Shown: positions 16,379 to 24,520, numbered from the stretch's first letter. The stretch is 64,000 bases of DNA from Paenibacillus campinasensis (GCF_002272015.1 NZ_NPBY01000027.1:113975-177974), one strand, 5' to 3'. Notes: generated by a model not told the origin, from the letters alone. Program-made: numbers and translations.

Positions 16379-17002
16379 ATGGGAGTTCCAGTTAAAGAAA
16401 ATTTGGAATTACAGTCCCGGAAAGGACTGCGAGTCAGCGATATTTTGGTTACCGTATTGGTGTCACTGGTGTTTGGGATTGTGTATCACTTTTGGGGATC
16501 GGTATATAGCTTGCTCAAGCCGTTTCAGGCGGATGAGCTGCTGTACGGGATGTGGTTTGCAGCGGCAACGCTTGCTTTTCTGCTGATCCGTAAGCCGGGC
16601 GTCGCGATTATTGCAGAGTTGGCGGCCGCGCACGTGGAAGTGCTGTTTGGCAGCGGCTGGGGTCTGACCCTGCTTATGTACGGGCTGATTCAAGGACTTG
16701 GAGCCGAGCTGGTCTTTGCGGCATTCCGCTACCGGAACTACAGCGTGTGGGTTGCTGCAGCGGCAGGAGCTGTGGCAGCGCTTGGCTCGATGGTGCTCGA
16801 TTTCTACTACAGCTACACGGATGATTTGGAATCCTGGCTGTTCATTGCCAAATACGGCATGCGTATCCTCAGCGGCGCGGTCATCGCCGGTCTGCTCATG
16901 GTGCTGCTGGCGAAGGCGCTTGAGCGTACAGGCGTAACGGCGCTGCTCCGCCCGGCTTCATCGAAGGATTACGAAGCATTGGACGATCCGCGCCATGGCT
17001 GA
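16379..17002 (+). CDS. ykoE: YkoE, substrate-binding (S) component of a thiamine/HMP ECF transporter
   Basis: 207-residue integral membrane protein with about six hydrophobic segments, and the family pattern VSDILVTVLVSLVFGIVYHF near the N-terminus, LYGMWFAAATLAFLLIRKPG, ELAAAHVEVLFGSGWG and YGLIQGLGAELVFA. YkoE captures thiamine or its hydroxymethylpyrimidine precursor at the membrane and works with YkoD and YkoC. GAGAGGGG lies about 12 bases upstream of the ATG. Directly downstream of a TPP riboswitch and overlapping ykoD by eight bases. Confidence 0.92.
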   Translation: MGVPVKENLELQSRKGLRVSDILVTVLVSLVFGIVYHFWGSVYSLLKPFQADELLYGMWFAAATLAFLLIRKPGVAIIAELAAAHVEVLFGSGWGLTLLMYGLIQGLGAELVFAAFRYRNYSVWVAAAAGAVAALGSMVLDFYYSYTDDLESWLFIAKYGMRILSGAVIAGLLMVLLAKALERTGVTALLRPASSKDYEALDDPRHG

Positions 17003-18698
17003 TCAGGGAACTGGGCGCAGTGCCGCTTGGGAGCCGATGGCGGCGGAAGGGCTTCGAGAGCCTAGGGAGCAGGCAGTATCCGTGGAGGGGCTCCGGCTGA
17101 AATACCCCGGGGAAGAGCGGCTGACGTTCAAGGATGTATCCTTTAAGGCCGCGCCGGGTGAAAAAGTGCTGCTGCTCGGGCCGAGCGGATGCGGAAAATC
17201 GACGCTGCTGCAGGTGCTCAGCGGCATGATTCCGAAGGCGACCGAGGTGCCGATGAAATGTGAGAACCGGCAGCTTCCCCGTTCATGGGCTTACGTGTTC
17301 CAGGATCCGGACACGCAGTTTTGCATGCCGTATGTGGATGAGGAGCTGGCTTTCGTTCTGGAGAATCTTGCGGTCCCCCGGGACGAGATGAAAGCGAGAA
17401 TGCGCGAAGCGCTGGATGCGGTCGGCCTGCATCTCAAGGAGCTGCATATGCCGATCAGCCACTTGTCACAAGGAATGAAGCAACGGCTGGCACTGGCATC
17501 GGCACTGCTGCTGGAACCGGAGGTGCTGTTCCTGGATGAGCCTTCGGCTCTGCTTGATCCGGAAGGCCGGCGTCAGATCTGGGAAGCGGTGAAGCGAGTG
17601 TCCGCCGGACGTACCCTGATCATCGTGGAGCACCGGATCGAAGAGATGGCAGACTATGTGGACCGGATCGTGCTGTTCGGACCGGATGGCGTGATATTGG
17701 GCGAAGGCCCGCCGAAGGAAGTGTTCGCTCGTTATGAATCGGAGCTGAAGTCCTACGGCATCTGGTATCCCGGCGTGTGGGAGGACTATGCAGCTTCGCG
17801 CGCGGGGCAGCAGTGGTTCCCCCGCATCGCTTCGAGCAGCGCGGCTGGATCGTTATCCTCCCTGGAACCGGTGGTGGCCTCCTCCGGTGAAGGGAGGGGG
17901 CGTCCGGATCAGGAGAATGAAGTCGTGAATCCGAACGCGAGCGTGAACGCGAATCGCTGCAGCCGTGAGCCGCAGATCACGCTGCAGAGCTTCGCAGGCC
18001 AGCGGCGCAGTCAGCCTGTGATCGCATTGGATCATGCGGAGGTATTCCCGGGTGATTATGTGGCGATCCTCGGCCCGAACGGAGCTGGCAAAAGCTCGCT
18101 TCTGCTAAGCCTGATGGGCTTACTGCCATCTGAAGGGACCTACATTCTTGGCGGCGAGCATGTGGTTAAGGGAAAGCGGAAGAAGCTTCGCAAACGCAGG
18201 GAACAGCAGCTTCGCCAGATCGGGTTTGTGTTCCAGAATCCGGAGCTTCAGTTTGTCACGGAGCGTGTGGGAGATGAGGTTGCTTATTCCTTGCTGGTGG
18301 ACGGTATGCCTGCCAGTGAAGCGGAGGAAGCATCTCGCAGCATTCTGGAGCGCTTCGGTCTGCATGGGCTGGAAGGAAGGCATCCGTATCAGCTGTCAAC
18401 CGGTCAGAAGCGCAGGCTCAGTGTCGCTACGGCCATGGCGAGACAGCCTTCGGTTCTGCTGCTGGATGAACCCACCTTCGGGCAGGATGCCCGCAATACG
18501 TTTGCGATCCTGGAGATGTGCGAGCAGCTTCGGCGCAGCGGAACCGCGATCCTGATGGTGACACATGAGCTGCAGATCGCTGAGATGGCCGCCACGCATA
18601 TATGGGAGATCCGCGAGGGCAGGGTGGTGTCCCAGAAGGTGTCGCCAAGATTACATGCGGCAGAATCGGACATGGCCTTGGCGGAGGTGAGTTCATGA
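16995..18698 (+). CDS. ykoD: YkoD, fused double ATP-binding protein of the ECF transporter
   Basis: 567 residues with two ABC ATPase halves in one chain. Half 1: Walker A GPSGCGKST (about 62), signature LSQGMKQR, Walker B VLFLDEPSALLDP. Half 2: Walker A GPNGAGKSS (about 360), signature read as LSTGQKRR, Walker B LLLDEPTFGQD. A low-complexity linker (about residues 275-330) separates them. It energises thiamine or precursor import through YkoC and YkoE. Its ATG lies inside the end of ykoE (ATGGCTGA overlap) and its stop overlaps ykoC by four bases, giving tight translational coupling under the TPP riboswitch. Confidence 0.92.
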   Translation: MADQGTGRSAAWEPMAAEGLREPREQAVSVEGLRLKYPGEERLTFKDVSFKAAPGEKVLLLGPSGCGKSTLLQVLSGMIPKATEVPMKCENRQLPRSWAYVFQDPDTQFCMPYVDEELAFVLENLAVPRDEMKARMREALDAVGLHLKELHMPISHLSQGMKQRLALASALLLEPEVLFLDEPSALLDPEGRRQIWEAVKRVSAGRTLIIVEHRIEEMADYVDRIVLFGPDGVILGEGPPKEVFARYESELKSYGIWYPGVWEDYAASRAGQQWFPRIASSSAAGSLSSLEPVVASSGEGRGRPDQENEVVNPNASVNANRCSREPQITLQSFAGQRRSQPVIALDHAEVFPGDYVAILGPNGAGKSSLLLSLMGLLPSEGTYILGGEHVVKGKRKKLRKRREQQLRQIGFVFQNPELQFVTERVGDEVAYSLLVDGMPASEAEEASRSILERFGLHGLEGRHPYQLSTGQKRRLSVATAMARQPSVLLLDEPTFGQDARNTFAILEMCEQLRRSGTAILMVTHELQIAEMAATHIWEIREGRVVSQKVSPRLHAAESDMALAEVSS

Positions 18699-19501
18699 GC
18701 TTCTGGGGACCTGTCCGTCACACCTGGCTGCATCGGACGAATCCGGTTGTGAAGCTGGGTGTCATCTGTCTGTTGTTCTTCATGACCGTGCTCACTCATG
18801 ATCTTGATGTCATCATCTATCAAGCGATGATCTTCACGGTTTGCTTGCTGCTTCTAAGCGGCATTCAGCCCTGGAAAATGCTGCTGTTTCTCATTCCGTT
18901 CATGATGGCGTTCCTCGCTTCTGCTTCATCGATGATGCTGTTTGGTAAAGGGGATACCATCTGGTGGCAATGGGGCCTGTTCAAAATATCGGAGGAAAGC
19001 TTCTACCGCGGTCTGCACCTCGGGTTCAAAGGCATCGCCTTCGCAGCCGAAGGCCTGCTGCTTGTAACCACAACGCAATCGGTCGACTTGTTCTATGCGT
19101 TAATGCAGAAGCTTAAGCTTCGGCCCAAGTATGCGTACAGCTTCATGGCATCCATCCGTCTGCTGCCGATGGTGTGGGAGGAATTCCTTATTCGTCGGCA
19201 GGCGCTGAAGGTGCGCGGGGTACAGCCGGCTCGCGGCCCGCGCAGGCTGGTCGTGCGCGCCGGATTATATGTAGTTCCGCTGCTGGCGCAAAGCATTCGC
19301 CGGGCTCACCGCGTGGCTGCGGCGATGGAGGCGAAGCAGTTCGACGGGGACCGGAGTCAGGCGCGAACGTACTACTATCCGTCTCAGTATTCCCGGTATG
19401 ATGTGCTGACGGTCGGCTTGCTGGCTGCGGCCGTCTGCTGTGCTTATGCGGGGGCAAGCTATTATCCGTGGTTTGGCATCGGCGATGTCCGGTTCAATTA
19501 A
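18695..19501 (+). CDS. ykoC: YkoC, transmembrane (T) component of the ECF transporter
   Basis: 268-residue EcfT-type protein. N-terminal hydrophobic helices (VVKLGVICLLFFMTVLTHD, IFTVCLLLLSGI, MLLFLIPFMMAFLASASSM) and the coupling helices with the Ala-Arg-Gly-type motif RQALKVRGVQPARGP and AAAMEAKQFDG. It couples ATP hydrolysis by YkoD to YkoE. ATG 18695 follows GGAGGTGAG; a longer frame from 18602 overlaps ykoD without a ribosome-binding site. Last gene of the operon. Confidence 0.9.
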   Translation: MSFWGPVRHTWLHRTNPVVKLGVICLLFFMTVLTHDLDVIIYQAMIFTVCLLLLSGIQPWKMLLFLIPFMMAFLASASSMMLFGKGDTIWWQWGLFKISEESFYRGLHLGFKGIAFAAEGLLLVTTTQSVDLFYALMQKLKLRPKYAYSFMASIRLLPMVWEEFLIRRQALKVRGVQPARGPRRLVVRAGLYVVPLLAQSIRRAHRVAAAMEAKQFDGDRSQARTYYYPSQYSRYDVLTVGLLAAAVCCAYAGASYYPWFGIGDVRFN

Positions 19502-19504
19502 GTG

Positions 19505-19549
19505 AGAAGCAGAAAGCCAGTCCTGTGGGGGCGGGCTTTCTGCTTCTTC
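19505..19549 (+). terminator. Terminator of the ykoEDC operon
   Basis: AGAAGCAGAAAGCC (19505-19518) pairs with GGCTTTCTGCTTCT (19534-19547), starting three bases after the ykoC stop; followed by TCTGTTTGG. Confidence 0.75.
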
Positions 19550-19552
19550 TGT

Positions 19553-19582
19553 TTGGCTCGCGATATGCGGCTCGGATATAAT
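19553..19582 (+). promoter_or_regulatory. Promoter of the AviRa-like methyltransferase gene
   Basis: -35 TTGGCT (19553-19558), 18-base spacer, perfect -10 TATAAT (19577-19582), 75 bases before the likely start. Confidence 0.6.
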
Positions 19583-19656
19583 ACTAATGGTAAAGACAGA
19601 TCTAAACGGCAATGGATCAATATTCATCCACTATCAACAAAAGGCAGGTAACGGCA

Positions 19657-20385
19657 ATGGAATACATATATGAATCGGCACAGCGCAGCTACGAGGATTT
19701 CGCGAGCGGCCGGGTGCTGTATAATGCGCGCGGAACGACCTCGTTTCCGGTGAGGCTTGCCAGCGAGATTGTGCAGCGCTGTTTACGCATGCTTGAAGAC
19801 AGGGGGAACGAGGGTCCCTATACCTTATTCGATCCATGCTGCGGGGGCGGCTACCTGTTGACGGTCGCGGGGCTGCTGCACGGCCAGCGCTTCAAGCAGG
19901 TCATCGGCTCAGATGTGAACGCCGGCGTGCTGGAATTGGCGGGGAACAATCTGTCCTTGCTTACGCCCGAAGGCATGCAGCGACGCGAGAAGCAGATCAA
20001 GGAGCTGATCCAGCTCTATGATAAGCCCTCGCACCATGAAGCGCTTCAAAGTGTTGCCCGCCTGGAGCAGCTGCTGGATCGGTCAGCCATTGAGGAGGTC
20101 CGCTGCTTTCAAGGGGATATTACGAATTGGCAGGAGCCATTTGACCTTAAGGCAAACCTTGTGCTGACCGACCTTCCTTATGGACAGATCGTCAGCTGGA
20201 ACGGGGATAGCGCGGATCCTGTGCATGATTTTTTTGAGCATGTCTATCGTTTACTGGAGCCTGGCCGTGCCGTAGTAGCGGTCATCGCCGATAAAAGTCA
20301 GAAATTAAGACATGACCGCTTCACCAAAATACAAGGGTTCAAGGTGGGCAAAAGACAGGTGGCGATTCTCGAGCCGAAGGGCTGA
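19657..20385 (+). CDS. AviRa-like rRNA methyltransferase
   Basis: 242 residues. SAM-binding motif I reads TLFDPCCGGGYLLTVAGLLH (about 54-73), motif II region VIGSDVNAGVLELAGNNLSL, and the catalytic-type motif LTDLPYG (about 173). FASGRVLYNARG and FPVRLASEIVQR near the N-terminus match, as I recall it, the avilamycin-resistance methyltransferase AviRa (23S rRNA guanine-2535 N1 in numbering of that system). Likely role: methylation of 23S rRNA, possibly giving orthosomycin tolerance or a housekeeping modification. ATG 19657 is preferred to 19612 because it gives an AviRa-like N-terminus and has GGCAGG upstream. Own promoter. Confidence 0.75.
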   Translation: MEYIYESAQRSYEDFASGRVLYNARGTTSFPVRLASEIVQRCLRMLEDRGNEGPYTLFDPCCGGGYLLTVAGLLHGQRFKQVIGSDVNAGVLELAGNNLSLLTPEGMQRREKQIKELIQLYDKPSHHEALQSVARLEQLLDRSAIEEVRCFQGDITNWQEPFDLKANLVLTDLPYGQIVSWNGDSADPVHDFFEHVYRLLEPGRAVVAVIADKSQKLRHDRFTKIQGFKVGKRQVAILEPKG

Positions 20386-20465
20386 TACATCCATAGAACA
20401 GGCTGGAGACCGCGCCAGCCTTCCAATCCCCAGATTATAACAGCTATACAGGAACGTATGTTCTG

Positions 20466-20891
20466 TTAATTTCGAAAAAAATATAGCATTTCCTGCGGAA
20501 CCCCGGCGCGTCGGTAGTACTCATGCAAGGATTCACCCGGTGATGCTGCAAGGTCGGCGGTCAAGAGAGCAATGGCGAAGCGATTGGCCTGCCTCTCCAG
20601 CTTGCCTGGACTAAAATAGGAGTGTTCCTCCAAAAAGAATCGGCTGATTCCTTTGTGCAAACGATCATGTCCGAGTTCATGGGCGCACACAAAACGCTGC
20701 CATTCCGCTGGAAGCTGATTATGGATCACGATAAATCTCCGTCTCAGCTTGCGAAAATAGAGCCCTTTGGTCGTCTGCCCCAAATCGGCAAAACGGATAT
20801 GTATTCCCAGAGAGGATGCTAACTCAAACGGGCAGTTGGTAAGATATTTTCGGATCAGCTTGCGGATTAAAGCCTGTACATAATCATCCAT
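20466..20891 (-). CDS. ImmA/IrrE-family metallopeptidase (XkdA-like)
   Basis: 141 residues with the zinc motif HELGH in VCAHELGHDRLHKG (about residues 70-83) and a later Glu in KLERQANRFAIALL as third ligand region. Members cleave or inactivate a partner XRE repressor after DNA damage, releasing prophage or mobile-element genes. The partner is probably the XRE gene immediately upstream on the same strand, 95 bases away, as in the PBSX xkdA/xre and ICEBs1 immA/immR pairs. AGGTGA precedes the ATG. Acts in the cytoplasm. Confidence 0.9.
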   Translation of the reverse strand: MDDYVQALIRKLIRKYLTNCPFELASSLGIHIRFADLGQTTKGLYFRKLRRRFIVIHNQLPAEWQRFVCAHELGHDRLHKGISRFFLEEHSYFSPGKLERQANRFAIALLTADLAASPGESLHEYYRRAGVPQEMLYFFRN

Positions 20892-20986
20892 GCCGGTTCA
20901 CCTGCAATAATGATATTGGTTGATTGATTCTAATAATCGCTCGGAAAGCTCCTTTAGCATCGGAATTTTGCAATAATGTCATCGGT

Positions 20987-21427
20987 TTACTTCTTCCGTT
21001 TATTCATCTTCTTGGCTTCCCAGAACAGGCCGGTCAGCACATCCTTAATTCGCTGCTTGTCCTCCTGATTGAGTGGAATGCCGTCAAACATCAGCTCTCC
21101 GTCATCCTCCAGCATTTTTTTGAAATCCCGCTTGTCCTTGGCCGTTGCCCAGACCGGAACGGACAGTTCCGCTGCAGGGACGGCTTCAGTTTCCAGATAT
21201 CCCGCCTGGCTCATCAATTCCTCGTAAGGAACGTCCAGCGCATCCGCGATTTTACGAAGGGTTTGCGGCTTGGGCACGCCTCTTAACCCGTTTTCAATTC
21301 TGGAAATTTGGGAGCCGCTGATCTCAGCAGCCTGTGCCAGCCTGCTGATGCTCCAGCCCTTCTCTTCCCTGATCTGCTTCAGATATACACCAAATTCCTG
21401 GTCCACGGTCCGGCCACTCCTCACCAT
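20987..21427 (-). CDS. XRE-family repressor (ImmR/Xre-like) of the tail element
   Basis: About 146 residues. N-terminal Cro/C1 helix-turn-helix: FGVYLKQIREEKGWSISRL, AQAAEISGSQISRIENGLRG, PKPQTLRKIADALDVPYEEL (about 12-70). The C-terminal half is charged (DKRDFKKMLEDDGEL, KDVLTGLFWEAKKMNKRKK). The start is uncertain: ATG 21427 has no good ribosome-binding site, while GTG 21406 has GAGGAG 10 bases upstream. A promoter with two TTGCCAA-type operator candidates lies directly upstream and would allow autoregulation. Expected to hold the element silent until ImmA acts. Confidence 0.85.
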   Translation of the reverse strand: MVRSGRTVDQEFGVYLKQIREEKGWSISRLAQAAEISGSQISRIENGLRGVPKPQTLRKIADALDVPYEELMSQAGYLETEAVPAAELSVPVWATAKDKRDFKKMLEDDGELMFDGIPLNQEDKQRIKDVLTGLFWEAKKMNKRKK

Positions 21428-21456
21428 TTTGTCCGTCTGAAATCCTCTATGCTTCA

Positions 21457-21523
21457 AGTATAAACAGAATTCCTGTCTTTGCCAACAGGTAAAACAAAAA
21501 AGAGTTATATTGCCAAAAGGCAA
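21457..21523 (-). promoter_or_regulatory. xre promoter with two palindromic operator candidates
   Basis: On the minus strand -35 TTGGCA (21485-21480), 17-base spacer, -10 TATACT (21462-21457). TTGCCAAAAGGCAA (21510-21523, plus orientation) is a perfect palindrome; TTGCCAACAGGTAA (21479-21492) is a degenerate copy overlapping the -35, with starts 31 bases apart (about three helical turns). This is a likely autoregulatory operator pair. Confidence 0.6.
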
Positions 21524-21575
21524 GGAAATTGAAGCTAGACTCCGAAATATGACCCAAAATTGATGGAGACGGAGT

Positions 21576-21605
21576 TTTACGCCTTTCACCAAATAGTGGT
21601 ATATT
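21576..21605 (+). promoter_or_regulatory. Promoter candidate of the ArpU-like gene
   Basis: -35 TTTACG (21576-21581), 18-base spacer, -10 TATATT (21600-21605). ACCA-AATAG-TGGT in the spacer is a small palindrome. The leader to the ATG is about 130 bases. Confidence 0.4.
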
Positions 21606-21737
21606 AATGAAAAATACGAACAAACATACGAACGAAACATGAAAGACAACGATGCCAAATGGGAACAAACACTGCTGATGGACAAGAATAGGGCTTGGTA
21701 GTTGTACTGCAAATGATGAACAGGAGAGTGAAGTCGT

Positions 21738-22247
21738 ATGAATCATGTGTTGCCAGAACTGGACCGTCGAAAAACCCAGCGTGCCGTTGAAGCGATATTT
21801 GAAAAATACCGGATCTACAAAACGATTACGTTCGAGGTTAGGGAAGCCAGCATCACGGCATCCTATACCGAGCGTTTCCATGGTCCGACGAATGTAACCT
21901 CGGATCAGACTGCACAGGTGGCTGTCTATAATGTAGACATGCCGGCAGCCAGACAGCGGTACTGCGAGATGATCGAGTCGATTGTAGAGCGGCTCGGGGA
22001 GCGCGAGCAGCTGCTCATCCGGGAGCGGTATATGAAGCAGGATGATGTGTTTGACTACAAAGTGTACAATTATATTTTCGATCCGCCGGTAAGCAAGGAC
22101 ACCTATGTGAAAATTCGAAGCAAGGCATTCTACAAGCTGGCGCTGGTGTTGGCCGAGCTCGGACTGCTGTCCCTTGACACACTCGTTAAGCCAATCACCC
22201 GCTTGAAAAAGAGTGAGGAAGCCCAGGCAGTAGGGGCAGGTCAATGA
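21738..22247 (+). CDS. ArpU-family phage transcriptional regulator
   Basis: 169 residues. The pattern is that of ArpU/sigma-like late regulators: an N-terminal VEAIFEKYRIYKTITF region, MIESIVERLGEREQLLIRERYMK in the middle (sigma-region-4-like, with the ERYMKQDD phrase), then VYNYIFDPPVSKDTYVKIRSKAFYKLA. ArpU proteins in Firmicute phages control late genes such as lysis and tail genes, comparable to Xpf in PBSX. GGAGAG precedes the ATG. It is divergent from the XRE repressor, so repressor release could switch it on and thereby the tail operon. Confidence 0.8.
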   Translation: MNHVLPELDRRKTQRAVEAIFEKYRIYKTITFEVREASITASYTERFHGPTNVTSDQTAQVAVYNVDMPAARQRYCEMIESIVERLGEREQLLIRERYMKQDDVFDYKVYNYIFDPPVSKDTYVKIRSKAFYKLALVLAELGLLSLDTLVKPITRLKKSEEAQAVGAGQ

Positions 22248-22317
22248 TGGGGCTGCTCATCTTGCCCTTTCAATTCAGTTCCTGTCACTCGGATAAGGCG
22301 ATAATCGCAGCCTCGGA

Positions 22318-22369
22318 TTGACATAAGCCAGACCTAAATTATATTATATATGCGTACCTATTAGTATGT
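22318..22369 (+). promoter_or_regulatory. Promoter and operator of the tandem-HTH TetR gene
   Basis: -35 TTGACA (22318-22323), 18-base spacer, -10 TATTAT (22342-22347). CGTACCTATTAGTATGT (22353-22369) follows; its reverse complement matches 14 of 17 positions of the sequence at 23300-23316 in the hydrolase promoter. Probable shared TetR operator. Confidence 0.6.
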
Positions 22370-22410
22370 AATTATTACATTGCATCATACAATCAAGGAT
22401 GGTGGCCCTT

Positions 22411-23217
22411 ATGGATTCCAAATCGAAAATGATGGAGGTGGCGCTAAAGCTAGCCGAGCAGATGCCTCTCGATAAAATCAATTACGCTGATATTGCGGAC
22501 GCGGCGGGTGTGCACTGGACGACGGTCAGACGCCATCTGGGAAGCAAGGAGCGCATGAGAACGCACATTGCAGAATGGATGCGGGATCGGGGGAAGGAGC
22601 CGGCCCATGGGGATACCCGCTCCAAAATAATCGAGGCAGCACGTACGGTGTTCGCACGACTCGGTTACAGCGGAGCCTCGCTCGACCAAGTGGCAGCGGA
22701 GGCCGGCATGACCAAAGGGGCCGTGTATTGGCACTTTGCCAGCAAGCAGGACCTATATGTGGCGCTGCTTGAGTCCAATATGTCGGCCCAGAAGCGGCTC
22801 ATTCCACAGCAGGCCCAGGCCGTGCTGGAGGCGGATGATCCGGTTCGCGCGCTTTCTTCCTGGCTGCGGGGCCAGTGCGCATCCTGTCTGGAGAATCCCG
22901 ATGCCGCGCTTCTGTTTCTGGAGTTTCTGGTATCCAGCCGTGAGCCGGGGATCCGGTCCAAGCTGGCGGGGCTGTTCGAGGAACTGCACCATCAGGTAGC
23001 ACTGATGCTGGCAGAGCTTCAATGCAGCGGGCGATTGTGGGGCGAGCCGGATGCAAAGGCGATATCGGTGTACATTCAATCGGTCATGCATGGCATGCTG
23101 GTGACGTCGGTCATTCATCGGGAGGAGATTAAGCTGGATGTGATGATGGACGATGTGGCAAGCATGCTGTGGAACGGCCTGTATCCTCGTCCTGCAGAGG
23201 AACCGAGGGGAGAGTAA
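22411..23217 (+). CDS. TetR-family regulator with two tandem N-terminal HTH domains
   Basis: 268 residues, longer than the usual about 200. Two TetR-type HTH units appear in series: SKSKMMEVALKLAEQ to DIADAAGVHWTTVRRHLGSK (about 1-55) and TRSKIIEAARTVFARLGYSG to QVAAEAGMTKGAVYWHFASK (about 68-115). An all-helical ligand-binding domain (LEFLVSSREPGIRSKLAGLF, VMHGMLVTSVIHREE) follows. It likely represses itself and the hydrolase gene 136 bases downstream through matching operators. ATG 22411 has AAGGATGG upstream; ATG 22399 is an alternative. It looks chromosomal, not phage-like, though it lies inside the tail element. Confidence 0.85.
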   Translation: MDSKSKMMEVALKLAEQMPLDKINYADIADAAGVHWTTVRRHLGSKERMRTHIAEWMRDRGKEPAHGDTRSKIIEAARTVFARLGYSGASLDQVAAEAGMTKGAVYWHFASKQDLYVALLESNMSAQKRLIPQQAQAVLEADDPVRALSSWLRGQCASCLENPDAALLFLEFLVSSREPGIRSKLAGLFEELHHQVALMLAELQCSGRLWGEPDAKAISVYIQSVMHGMLVTSVIHREEIKLDVMMDDVASMLWNGLYPRPAEEPRGE

Positions 23218-23296
23218 CGAATGAACGAATATCCTGTAGAAGTTGCCTATGCTCTGGAGGCTGGGAGAAACGTCGATTGGCGTTTTTCTTTTGCAA

Positions 23297-23328
23297 TTGA
23301 CATACTAAATAGTACGCGAAAGTAATAC
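23297..23328 (+). promoter_or_regulatory. Promoter and operator of the alpha/beta hydrolase gene
   Basis: TTGACA (23297-23302) as -35; the best -10, TAATAC (23323-23328), is at a long 20-base spacing. ACATACTAAATAGTACG (23300-23316) with inner palindrome TACTA-AA-TAGTA overlaps the promoter and matches, inverted, the site in front of the TetR gene. Confidence 0.5.
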
Positions 23329-23353
23329 TTATTAGAATGGAGGGGTTGTCCCA

Positions 23354-24325
23354 ATGGAGGTTGTGCTGGGGATAGCAGCAGTTGTGTTTCTTCTATATAT
23401 ATGCAGTGATATCGCAGTGCGTCGTGCGGAGAAGAAGTACCCGTCTTCCGGATCGTTTGTCGAGGTGGATGGAATTCGGCTGCATTATCAAGATGAAGGA
23501 GAGGGCAGACCGGTTGTATTGCTTCATGGCGGGGTGCTGTGGGGTGGGGATTTTAAAGAAGTCATGACATTGGCAGCCAAGCAAGGCTATCGGGCATGGG
23601 CCTTTGATCGGCCGGGATATGGATACAGTGAAAGATTGCCGAGTCGGAACATGTCGCCGCGAGACCAGGCAAGGCTGCTGCACGGTGCACTGCGGAAGCT
23701 TGGCATCGAGCGTCCGATAGTGGTTGCCCACTCATGGAGCGGGGTGTTGGCACTGACCTATGCGCTGGACTATCCCGAGGACGTGTCAGGCTTGGTTACC
23801 GTGGGCGGGGGAATGTACAGGGACAATTATCCTGCTGCCGATGGGGATGGATTGTCCCGCCTGGTAACGATGCCGATCCTCGGAAGTCTGCTTCTGCATA
23901 CGCTTCTCGTTCCGTTTGCTTATCTAGCCTCCCGAAGCATGATGCACGCGACCTTCACTCCTGAACGGGTTCCCGAGGCTTACGGCCGAGCGGTTCGAGC
24001 CTTGTGGTTCAGGCCCGGACAATTCCGGGCGAACCGGGAGGATGTGCTCCAGTTCGCTCCGGCTTGCGATGAAATATCGAGCCGATATGGCGAAGTAGCA
24101 GCCCCTGTCGTCATCGCTGCCGGTGAAGCGGATCCCTTCCCGACCCTGGTGCACAGCACATGGCTGCATCGGGACCTTCCTCACTCCAGGCTGATTCTCT
24201 ATCCGGGAGTTGGCCACATGATTCCGCAGCTGCACCCGGAACTTGTCATGGAGAGTATTCAGGCACTGACTGAGATGGAATCACAGGAAATGGCCTCCGG
24301 TGACGAATCCGGCTTCGGATCATAG
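23354..24325 (+). CDS. Membrane-anchored alpha/beta hydrolase
   Basis: 323 residues with an N-terminal hydrophobic anchor (MEVVLGIAAVVFLLYICSD) and the alpha/beta hydrolase fold. Oxyanion strand VVLLHGGVLWGG, then AFDRPGYGYSE, nucleophile elbow VVAHSWSGVLAL, acid in AAGEADPFP, catalytic His in GVGHMIPQ. The elbow reads A-H-S-W-S instead of the usual G-x-S-x-G. Substrate unknown; esterase or peptidase-like roles are possible. GGAGGGG precedes ATG. A shared operator links it to the upstream TetR gene, so it may detoxify or process the TetR ligand. Confidence 0.82.
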   Translation: MEVVLGIAAVVFLLYICSDIAVRRAEKKYPSSGSFVEVDGIRLHYQDEGEGRPVVLLHGGVLWGGDFKEVMTLAAKQGYRAWAFDRPGYGYSERLPSRNMSPRDQARLLHGALRKLGIERPIVVAHSWSGVLALTYALDYPEDVSGLVTVGGGMYRDNYPAADGDGLSRLVTMPILGSLLLHTLLVPFAYLASRSMMHATFTPERVPEAYGRAVRALWFRPGQFRANREDVLQFAPACDEISSRYGEVAAPVVIAAGEADPFPTLVHSTWLHRDLPHSRLILYPGVGHMIPQLHPELVMESIQALTEMESQEMASGDESGFGS

Positions 24326-24492
24326 CCATTCGGAGAGAATGTCCCATAGGTAGGGTCAGGAACAATTCGCTTCCTTGTGCAGTCAGCAAGCCCATCACGG
24401 CAGTTACTGCACGCTGAAATCAGGCACTCGTCTTTTTACCGCCCATAATCATCCCGAACTTCGCAGAATCCTCTCCCTTTCACCGTCTCCGC

Positions 24493-24520
24493 TTGGGTTT
24501 AAACAAGGTAAGATTATAGC
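24493..24520 (+). promoter_or_regulatory. Candidate promoter of the tail operon
   Basis: -35 TTGGGT (24493-24498), 16-base spacer, -10 TATAGC (24515-24520), about 135 bases before the first tail-region ribosome-binding site. The match is weak. No ArpU binding site was recognised. Confidence 0.3.
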
